A stretch of DNA of 37,147 nt, from positions 1 through 37,147 of the forward strand of contig DAOPYA010000041.1 of assembly GCA_035352635.1 (NCBI GenBank), in the 5' to 3' direction. Positions 1 through 8,600 of this stretch are shown here, one piece after another (positions within the stretch are counted from its first letter, which is position 1; each line of letters opens with the position of its first letter). Position numbers and translations under genes: made by a program. The notes under the pieces are model-generated. The model had not been told where the DNA came from and did no database searches. It saw nothing but the letters and a program-made list of their open reading frames with translations. Source of the stretch: Rifleibacterium sp035352635. Lineage in GTDB: Bacteria > Muiribacteriota > Ozemobacteria > Ozemobacterales > Ozemobacteraceae.

Positions 1-138
1 CCCTGGCAGGTCGAAGGGCCATTTGGTCACCTCGACTTCGCTCAGTGACCGAAAGTATCGGTCCCTGAGCCTGCCCTGGCAGGTCGAAGGGCCATTTGGT
101 CACTTCGACTTCGCTCAGAGACCGAAAGTATCGGTCCC
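1..138. repeat. Direct repeat of 65 bp, period 73 bp (dispersed family A)
   Basis: Two 65-bp copies at 1-65 and 74-138 differ at only a few bases. Each contains the core CTCGACTTCGCTCAGTGACC (or its TTCGACTTCGCTCAGAGACC variant) next to GGCAGGTCGAAGGGCC. The linker carries a small hairpin, CCTGCC-CT-GGCAGG. Related cores occur at 15017-15065 and 18113-18143, so this is a dispersed REP-like family. The rest of 1-258 holds no gene I can support. Confidence 0.8.
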
Positions 139-213
139 AAAATGGCCTCACAGATAAATCAATCTCGAAGCAAAAAAGGGAAAAAATTGTTGAAGCAAAC
201 TCTAAAATAGAAA

Positions 214-242
214 GCGGGCGGCAGTTTTTGACCGCCGCCCGC
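214..242 (-). terminator. Hairpin terminator after the dockerin-like 148-aa gene
   Basis: A perfect 9-bp GC-rich stem (GCGGGCGGC at 214-222 with GCCGCCCGC at 234-242) encloses an 11-nt loop. It lies 16 bp past the stop of the minus-strand gene at 259-705. On the minus strand it is followed by a T-rich stretch (TTTCTATTTTAG) rather than a pure T run, so it is a probable Rho-independent terminator for the left end of the exported-protein cluster. Confidence 0.7.
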
Positions 243-258
243 AAAAATTCAAGAAAAA

Positions 259-705
259 TCAGGGATCAACCTGAATACCAGTAATAGTTACCGGCACAGT
301 CGAATCACCAACAGGGGTTCCTGGGAGCTTGTAGAGACTCTCGAAAGAGGGATAAAGGGATTTTGCCTGGGCGCTGACCACCCCAAAATCTGAGCTACCA
401 CCCTTAAGAAAAGAAGCCATCATTATTGCTATATCTTTCATTCCAACGTAGTTTTCTCCAGCAAAGTTATCGTAGGCAGGATCGGGCAATCTGACAATCG
501 GCCCCTTTGCATTTGAGTAGAGACTGGAAGCTGCAGACACAACAGTCTCCTTGTTTGTGGTTCCACCCTTGAGAAACCAGCCCATGAAATAGGCTATGTC
601 TTTAAAATCAACATAACCATTTCCGTCCAGATCTCCAGAGGTTGCGGAAAAACAAGGTAAAACCAGCGAAAAGAATAAAAAAGCAATGATGATCTTTTTT
701 AGCAT
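259..705 (-). CDS. Small exported protein made of a dockerin-like motif pair
   Basis: The 148-residue product starts with a signal peptide (MLKK, then a hydrophobic stretch to about residue 17, probable cleavage near FSA-T at 20-22). The rest is almost entirely a dockerin-like doublet. Loop 1 (residues 25-36) has the ligand pattern D-x-D-x-N-G-x-V-D-x-x-D followed by a helix ending WFLKGG. Loop 2 (about 80-91) is degenerate, with Asn, Ala, Glu and Gly at positions 1, 3, 5 and 9, and is followed by the helix ending SFLKGG. Each unit ends with an A-x-SLY-S/P segment. The same doublet ends the 2686-residue protein upstream, so the two are probably related in use. No catalytic domain is present. 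Dockerins bind calcium and cohesins in known systems; here binding is inference. There is no clear Shine-Dalgarno sequence; the start lies just after a strong hairpin at 712-740. Confidence 0.8.
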   Translation of the reverse strand: MLKKIIIAFLFFSLVLPCFSATSGDLDGNGYVDFKDIAYFMGWFLKGGTTNKETVVSAASSLYSNAKGPIVRLPDPAYDNFAGENYVGMKDIAIMMASFLKGGSSDFGVVSAQAKSLYPSFESLYKLPGTPVGDSTVPVTITGIQVDP

Positions 706-711
706 TTTACT

Positions 712-740
712 TAAGCTGGCAAGAAAACCTTGCCAGCTTA
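712..740 (-). other. Intercistronic hairpin before the 148-aa gene
   Basis: A perfect 12-bp inverted repeat (TAAGCTGGCAAG at 712-723, CTTGCCAGCTTA at 729-740) with a 5-nt loop fills the 41-bp gap between the Big2 lipoprotein gene and the dockerin-like gene. On the minus strand it lacks a downstream T run, so it may be an mRNA-stabilising or partial-attenuation hairpin rather than a full terminator. It also sits where the Shine-Dalgarno sequence of the next gene would be. Confidence 0.65.
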
Positions 741-746
741 TCCTTG

Positions 747-2567
747 TTATTTTGCTTCAGTTGCCAGAACAGCAACACTTCCCCCGGTAAACTTAACAAC
801 AGTTACGGTCGCTGCACCGGGCAATGCTGTCGAGAACGTCAAGGCCTGAAAGCCTTTATACTTTTTAAAGGGATCGCCAGCTTCTGCATCAAGCGCAATA
901 CCATTAACGGTCTTGGCAATCAAGGTCAAAACCCCCTGTTGTGTAGTCAGATCTGAATCTTTAGACAGAACAACCGTATTTCCTTTGACATCCTTGAGTG
1001 TAACATTAGAAGAGAAATCAGATACCGATACGCCACTGATTTTGATCCACATTTCTCCCAAGGCCACCTGTTTGGTGGCATCAGTATCGTGACTAACCTG
1101 AAAATCAAGATTCACAGAGGTCTTGGAGGGCAATGGTGCCGCAGTTACCGTAACTTTGCATGTTGCATTGAAGGTTTTGGGGTCAGCGGCGTTGCTGGTT
1201 GTAACGGCTACGGAAATGGTGGTTTCGCCAGCTTTGAAGGCGGTGACTTTGCCATTCTGGTCAACCGTAGCTACGGTTTTATCTGAAGAATCCCAGATAA
1301 AGCTCTTCTGGGTGTTGGCATTTGCTGGGGTATATTTAATGCTCAGAGTAGCTGAATTATCCACTACAATTGAAACCGGATCAAGCGCAACCGCCTGCAC
1401 GCTGAACGGTGCAGCGGCAACCTTAACCACACAGGTTGCGGTTTTGCTCTTATCCTGGGTCGTAACAGTGATGGTAGCTTCGCCGACTGCCTTGGCAACT
1501 ACCTTACCATCAACCACGCTGGCAACATTCGCGTTGCTTGAAGACCAGGTGATAGCTTTGTTTGAAGCATTATCTGGCTTAACAGCGGCAACCAGCGTAG
1601 CTTCATTGCCAATGAAAAGGTTCAGAGTTGTCGGATTAACTTCTACTGAAACTACAGGCTGAGTAACCGTTACAACACATTTGTCAGAAACGATTTTTGC
1701 AGCCTTGAGCGAATCAACCCCTTCGACTGTGTAAGTTATGGTAACAGTGCCGGGAAGCTTGGGGGTTACAAGACCGTTCACCACAGTAGCAATCGTGTTA
1801 TCGCTGCTGCTCCATGCTTCGGTGCCAGCCTTCTTGAAAGCATAAGACGGTGAAGCAACAACAGTGAGAGTTTCATTTGTGCCAACTGACATGTTAGCGG
1901 TAGCTTTGTTAAGCTTAACAGTATCAATGGGGAACTGAGTTGCCGCAAGAACGGTTTCTGGTGCGAATTCTTTGGTGGGATCTTCAGCGGCGGCTTTAAG
2001 GGCAGTGTTCAAATCAGCAGCAAAGAGTTCAATGTCAGTCTTTTTAGCAAGTTCAAAGGCGGCCGGTTCAACAGTGGTATCGGCGCCATCTTTTTCCATG
2101 AGAACAGCTACGGCAGTTGAAGTAGCGGTGATAGCCTTATCGGGCTGGCTTGCTGTGGCTTGAGTAAGAGAGCCAAGAACTAAAAGCATCTTAAACTTGC
2201 CATCATCAACGGTTTTGACAATTTTAATGAAGTAATAGGCTGGTGAATTATAGAATTCGAGAGCATATTTGCCTTCAGCGTCAACGTCACCGACCTGAAC
2301 TTTTTCGTCAGCCTTGCCGGCAACTTTTTTCCAGACTTCAGCTTTCAGTCCATCAGAAACTTTTACGGCTCTGAGAGAGGTATCGCCTGGAGCGCTGACT
2401 ATTCCATCGCCCGGAATTATAACTGAACCAGCAAGGTTAAACTTAACCCCGGCCGGTACAACAACGTCGTCGTCATCATCAAAGCCCCAGAGGCCATTGC
2501 AGCCAACCAACGAAACAACGCTCGTTAAAAGCGCCATTAAAAAGAGCACAGAGAAAAGCTTTTTCAC
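747..2567 (-). CDS. Lipoprotein with three Big2 (bacterial Ig-like) repeats
   Basis: The 606-residue product has a lipoprotein signal peptide with canonical lipobox LVGC (Cys23), so it should be lipid-anchored. A run of five aspartates follows at 30-34. Residues about 40-205 form a beta-rich domain I do not recognise. Three Big2-type Ig-like domains follow at about 217-302, 306-383 and 390-475, each with the W-S/D-S-S-x-x-x-V/I-A-x-V core and a G-x-T/A-x-I-x-V strand. Residues 480-606 form another beta-rich domain, not clearly a cohesin. The start codon is GTG, supported by GGAGG nine bases upstream (2577-2581). It has its own promoter at 2606-2634. Big2 domains usually serve adhesion or surface structure; the role here is inferred. 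Confidence 0.85.
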   Translation of the reverse strand: MKKLFSVLFLMALLTSVVSLVGCNGLWGFDDDDDVVVPAGVKFNLAGSVIIPGDGIVSAPGDTSLRAVKVSDGLKAEVWKKVAGKADEKVQVGDVDAEGKYALEFYNSPAYYFIKIVKTVDDGKFKMLLVLGSLTQATASQPDKAITATSTAVAVLMEKDGADTTVEPAAFELAKKTDIELFAADLNTALKAAAEDPTKEFAPETVLAATQFPIDTVKLNKATANMSVGTNETLTVVASPSYAFKKAGTEAWSSSDNTIATVVNGLVTPKLPGTVTITYTVEGVDSLKAAKIVSDKCVVTVTQPVVSVEVNPTTLNLFIGNEATLVAAVKPDNASNKAITWSSSNANVASVVDGKVVAKAVGEATITVTTQDKSKTATCVVKVAAAPFSVQAVALDPVSIVVDNSATLSIKYTPANANTQKSFIWDSSDKTVATVDQNGKVTAFKAGETTISVAVTTSNAADPKTFNATCKVTVTAAPLPSKTSVNLDFQVSHDTDATKQVALGEMWIKISGVSVSDFSSNVTLKDVKGNTVVLSKDSDLTTQQGVLTLIAKTVNGIALDAEAGDPFKKYKGFQALTFSTALPGAATVTVVKFTGGSVAVLATEAK

Positions 2568-2605
2568 AATCTTCTTCCTCCAACAAATTTTAATCCCACG
2601 CCAGC

Positions 2606-2634
2606 ATATTATTACTAATGATACTGGTTGTCAA
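2606..2634 (-). promoter_or_regulatory. Sigma-70-type promoter for the Big2 lipoprotein gene
   Basis: On the minus strand a perfect -35 TTGACA (2629-2634) is followed after exactly 17 bp by TAATAT (2606-2611). It lies between the terminator of the upstream giant gene and the GTG start at 2567, leaving a short leader of roughly 30 nt that contains the GGAGG site. Confidence 0.75.
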
Positions 2635-2649
2635 CTGATCCGGAAAAGC

Positions 2650-2685
2650 AACGAAGACAGCACCATTGCTGATGCTGTCTTCGTT
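2650..2685 (-). terminator. Terminator of the 2686-aa protein gene
   Basis: A perfect 13-bp inverted repeat (2650-2662 with 2673-2685, 10-nt loop) begins 8 bp after the stop codon of the giant gene and is followed on the minus strand by GCTTTTCC. It separates the giant gene from the independently promoted Big2 gene. Confidence 0.75.
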
Positions 2686-2692
2686 AACTCAT

Positions 2693-5600
2693 TTATCTGC
2701 TGACGTTTTCCCCCGGTAAATTGCTGACTGAACCCACCAAGCTGCCATAAAGTGACTTTGCCTGAGTGTTCACAGCAGTCGTATCACTTGTGCCGCCCTT
2801 AAGGAACCATGACATGTAATATGCAATATCACTCATATTGCATACGCCATCGCTGTTAAAGTCATCAGCGGTTGCCGATGGCAGATTAGCGACGCTAATC
2901 GGTTTACCTGACGGGTAGAGCGATTCGGCCTGAAGTTTCACAGTTTCCTTGCTTGTCGTTCCGCCCTTCAGGAACCACGCCATGTACACCGCGATATCCG
3001 ACATGTTGCAGATGCCATCGCCAGTCAGATCACCACGTTTGCCAGCCGAAGAATCGGCAACGTTCTTCAGAACGGCGAATTCGGTGAGGTGGTCTACCTT
3101 GAAGGTTACGTAGCCCTTCTGTGGGTAATCATACTTGACGGATTCCTGGATGATACCGACTTTTGACCAACCGCCGGTAGCGGGGTTATACCATCTGGGT
3201 TCGAGTTTGGTACCTTCGTTGTAGGCGATGGTGATCTCGAACAGACCGCCGTGATCGCCTGAACCGAAGTTACTGTCGCCGGCACCGAAAGAGAATTTGA
3301 AGGTTGGGCCAGCAAATTCAGGAATACCGACCTTTTTGCCAGTCGAATCATAAACGCCATCAGTATCTCTGATAGTCGGGGTGGCCACCTCAAGCTTGAA
3401 ACTGTCGATCGTCGGGTCAAGATAACCCGGGGGAACAGTGATACCGGTCGGCAGCAGAGTGCCGCTGGCATCTACCTGGCGGCCGGTGAAGCCATCAGCA
3501 GAGAGCGGATCGACATCAAATTCCTTGAGGAACGCTGCAGCGGTTTGTAGACTGAACGAGCCAACCTCAACACTCTTGTGAGTCACTGATGCAACGAGAT
3601 TGTTAACATTCGGAACTTCACCTGAGTAATTCATTGTAGTCAGGCGGGTACCGATGATATCAGGGAACTTGCACACACCGAGACGATCAACCAGTGAACC
3701 AGAATTGGCCGCATCAATGAACAACTTCAGGTCGCCCTTATCGACAACCATGTTGAAGTCGAAACTGGCTTCAAGAGAAAGCTTTCCACCAGCCACAGGC
3801 TTGAGCTGACCAGAATAGAAAACCCTCGGAGGCAGGGCTTCCATGCTAATCGGAAGCTTACTCTGACCAGTGTTACTTGAGGCAGAAAGAGTGCCCAGAG
3901 TCGGTTTATGGAAGTGAGCGCGGGCGCGGAATTTGACTTCTTTTCCTATCGGAACAGACAGGAAGCGGGCCGCGCCGTTTTCGTCAGTAATCTGGACTTC
4001 ACCGACAGTCCAAACCAGACCTTCCTGGTATACAAGCGCCACTTCGGCACCCATATAGGCCTTTCCATCGCTACCCTTCACATCAACTTCTACAGAACCC
4101 ACTGAACCAGACACTTTCAGGTCTCCGATTGCAATGTCTTTGCTGATAACGACACCACTGGTCGCAACACCAGTCACTTCAATGAATCTGGTAGTTTTAA
4201 TGCCAGGTTTTGAGATTTCGACCTGGGGTATGAACAACTCATTGACCGGCAGGAAGAATTCAAAATTACCGGTTCCATTGGTAGACGTGCTCAGGTTCTT
4301 AAGAACAAGAGAAACCTTCGCAGAACTGATCGGCGTTGTAGTTCCGTCAAGCAGAACACGACCAGATATCTTCCTGACCGATGAACCAATACTGATCGGC
4401 TCGTTAACATTGGCATCTGCCGCAATATCGATTATCTTTTCGAGGAAGATGGTGCCATACTTCGCTGTAATGACCTTAACACGATATTTGCCTTTCGGCA
4501 CGTCACCAATAAACCACTTGCCATTGATGGGGCGGGTCATGGCTGCCGGGAACGGGGTCGGAGCAACAATAAAGGTTGCGCCGCTTGCAACTACAGGGTA
4601 AAGGGCAATTACGGCATCGCCAGGATTGAACACAAACGCTGTGTCAACCGAGTGGCTCAACGAACCACCGATATTTCCGAATTCCTGCGGGAATTCGACT
4701 TCTCTGGTTCCGGCCGCAGAAATATCGAACACGCCAAATTCCAGCTGTTCCTGGGTCGGCACAGACAGACCAGTCAGCCAGCCCCATGAAACGATGGTGT
4801 TAAAACCATAATCACTTTCACGATAGAGAATCGCACCGACATGAGCTTTGCCGGGCTTAACCTGCATGCTGAAACCGACTTTTTCTGATACGGTATCGAA
4901 ATAAACATTCGATTCGCCAGTTACAGCCTGCATGAATTTGCCAGAAAGCAACTCGTTGTCAGTAACGGAACGAGAACCATCGACCGCAACAATATCGATG
5001 CCTTCTTTGTCGCGGGTACCGAATTGGAAGCTGCGATTCATAATAGCGGCAGATCCTGAGGCTTGACCATTCGCATAGACAGCCTTGGCCACGAGTATTG
5101 TGCCGAGATCAGTCACTTTACCTGGTTCTACGAGGATGCCCGAGCGGAATACCCTAACATAACCAGGCATTTCCATGAGCTGAATGTTGTAATTTGCGCC
5201 AGGTGCCAGACCTTCAATCACGAATGTACCATCACTGCCAACCTGAGCGTTTGCCCAGTCCTGACCCATAAAAGCATCAATCCAGGCAAAGGGAACAGGT
5301 TTTCCGGCATCGTCGAGAAGCTTGCCGGCTATCTTGCCGCCAACGGGAATGTCGACATTAAAAGACATTTGTTCTTCAACAAAGGCCGGAACAAAAGTCG
5401 GAACCTTTCCACGACCATAATTGACGCCGTCGAGAGCAAAACCATTTTCGGTTTTGATGAAGGCGCTGAGGAAGTCGGGCACATTATTGAAGGTAAAACG
5501 CCCAAAAGCATCGGTCTGAGCCGACATGTTTGTCATGATGGCGTCGCCGAGGCTGTAATCAACAGGAGAAACCGGCAAATCACTGGCTCTTACGCTCTGT

Positions 5601-8600
5601 CTGAGTGCATAATTTGAGGCGGCCACGCTGCCAGGCAAACTTACAGAAGCAGAGATCGTCTGAGCCGGCATGGTCATGACCAGGCTGACCTGAACATTCG
5701 CGGCTTTCAGCGGGTTACTACCAGCATAGACAAGCTGACCGACAATCTTTTTGCCTGCAGAAAGGTCGATCTTCAGCGGATCAGCGCCAACGGCAACGTT
5801 CACAACCGTTGTATACGAGTAGTTGCCTTCTGACGGCCAGATAACCAGGTCGTAGAGCATGCCTTCTTCGAGACCAACAATCTCGAATTGATAGCGGGTG
5901 ACACCACCAACAACCACTGGAGTCATTGCCTGGGCGCTGAACATGGTCGGCAGGCCGAATGAGTCGCCAGCGGCATTTGTTCCCACCGGGCGGGCTTCAA
6001 CAAAACCCATGACATTCAGGTGGCCAACAATTTTTTTGCCTTCACTGACAACAATATCAACCTTCTGTTCAACCTTAGATGCAGTGCCTGCGCCAGGAAC
6101 GCGAACCGGAACACCTGGGTTGAAACCCATCGGAACAATAGCCTGAATGTAGTAATCGACCCCGATTTCTGCCGGGAAGAAGAATCTGCCAGTCGGGTCA
6201 CATGGGATTTCGAAGTTGCCCATGAAAGCAGGATACGGAACCATCTGCTGACCATCAGTCAGGGTGCTGACAGCGGTCTGCTTGCGCATGATTCGGATAG
6301 CCGAACCAGGGAGCGGAACGATGGAACCGTCGGTTGCTTTGGTGCCAACATAACCAGTGACCGGGTGCCCATTTTCAGCAAGGTCGAAATTAAGGTTCTG
6401 CGAAGCAGCACCCATGTTGACCTCGATGTATTTAGCATAACCACCTGCAGGAACAACATAACCAATATAGAAGCCTGGCTGCAGAAAGCCAGAATACTGG
6501 CCACCGCTGACCTGAATTCTTTGCAGAATGTCACTGCCAAAGTCGGCGCCCTTCGGTGCGAGAACAATGCTGCCGTTCAACGGTTGACCACCAATGAGGG
6601 CCGAGCCATAGATTCTCGGATTTTCGGCAAGAACCACATCGAGAGACTTGCCGGTGACCGGGAAATAATTCTCGAACGTTCGTTTAAGATATCCTGAACC
6701 CTCTGGCGGGTTAACGGTTATGCGCAGAGCATAGCTTGCCGGCACCAGAATCGGAAACTGGAGATCGGCGGGCACGAGATAATCTGAATAATGACCATTA
6801 AAAATCAAAGAACTACCTGGCAAGCCAGATGTTGAAGCTGAGTTATCGGTGAATTCAATGCGCAAGCCAGATGTTGAACCTGAGTTATCAGTGAACTCAA
6901 TGCTCGAGCTAGCAAGACTCTGCACAAGGCCTGCGGGCGAAGTATTGATAACCAGCTCAGCTAAAGGATTCAAAACCTCATTGATCGTTACCAGAGAGGA
7001 ATTTATCTCAAAAGGCTGTGAACGATGCCTGAATAGGCCGGCAGCAGGTAATTGATAAATAGAACTGCCGTATTCATAGTAACTGTAAAACCAATCTCGG
7101 AACTGTGATTGATCAAAGCCCTTAAAGGTTTCATAAACAGTTAGTGTGAATTTATCGCCGCTCTGAATATTGTTAAAGGTGAATTTGTTATTAACCAGAG
7201 GTGCTACAGCATCATAAAGCCTGCCATACTGCTGATTATGGTCAGGATTGTAATCTGGTCCGGAAACTACATCACCGGAATTTGAGCCACGCAGCAACCC
7301 GATCAGATTCGCAGGGTTCACACGGGCAGGAATATTGGCAAAATTCACCACAACGGTTGAAGGAGCAGTGAAGGTAACAACCGTCGGTTCTGTTGTCGGA
7401 ACAGCAGGAAGAACTATGCTGTCTGGGCCAGTGTAAAACCTGGCTTCAGAAAGCTGGTTACCAGCTTTGTCATAGACCGGCAGGTTATTTACATCAAGAA
7501 CCGGAATTTTACGCGATACTCTGCTCCATGCATCAGTGGCGTATTGAAAGCCCACTGGGAGCGATGTCAGATCAGTCAGACTGAATTCAACCACGCCATT
7601 TTCATCACTCTGAGCATTACAACTGACTTCAATGCGGTTGTCAGAAGCAGTTGAATTTGCGTCGCCCGACTCTTCAAACCTTACTGAGAAATCGACATTC
7701 GCAAGCTTAGGCTTGTCGCTTTCATTGCCCTGCAAGACAAAACGATGCAGCTTCTGTTTCGCCGGGTCGAAAACAACGTTTACAGACCCGACAGTCGAGC
7801 CGGTAGAGACAGGGCAAAGATAAAGAACTCCCCGATTACTGCTTTCTTCGTAATCGTATTTTTGTTGGTAAGCAATGTAATCGCCATCTTTCGCCCAGGT
7901 TTCGAATTTACCTTCTTCATTTGTATAGAGATCATAATACCCGCCCTGACCCATCATATAGGCATAAGTAAAAGGAACAGGATTTGTTCCATCACTAAGA
8001 GAGCCATTCACCTTATAGAGCCTGGCGAGCGATTTTTCAAAAGGAGTTGGAACCCCACCCTGAATGGAAATTTCGCCAATTTGTTCAAAATTGTCAATTT
8101 GTTCTAGTTTGTATTCTCTATTTGTGCTTGTTTTCCAGGTGCTGGTCGCAGTGCCTGAAAAAGCTGCAAGAATACTGTATTTTCCGGCTTCAAGGGGAAT
8201 ATTCGCATCTGAATTACCAGCTACAAGTCGACCGTCGTCAAGCGTTTGACAGTAAAAAGCCACGCTTGAATTACCATTGTATTGTTTCGGTTCGGGGTGC
8301 CCGGGCATGTAACCAGTATCGATAAATGGAACTATCTTGACAAGCAGGCCGCCGACACCCACACCGGCTTCGTCAACGATTTTGGCCTGCAAAAAGCCAA
8401 TCTGTTGCGGGTCAAGGTTGAATTCAACCGGAGCGGTCAGAGGTGCTGATGAATCAACAAAAACGGTTCTTTTGATCAACGGCATAGTCTGTGAAGCATA
8501 GCGATCTTGCTCATCCATAGCGGTAATGCCGCCAATGTCAAAGGTAATTTCATATTTTCCGGTTTCAAGACCAGAAACCATGAAAGTGCCGGGCATGCCA

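Noticed and set aside
1821..2567. Cohesin domain in the Big2 lipoprotein
   Set aside because: I compared the N- and C-terminal domains with the cohesin pattern from memory and saw no convincing match; left as unrecognised.
2573..3037. CRISPR or other array in the left cluster
   Set aside because: The repeated segments are in-frame protein domains with 170-bp spacing and variable sequence, not short repeats with unique spacers.
5063..5617. A 184-codon plus-strand open frame inside the giant gene
   Set aside because: It lies wholly opposite the giant gene, has no ribosome site, no recognisable family and a composition typical of an antisense shadow.
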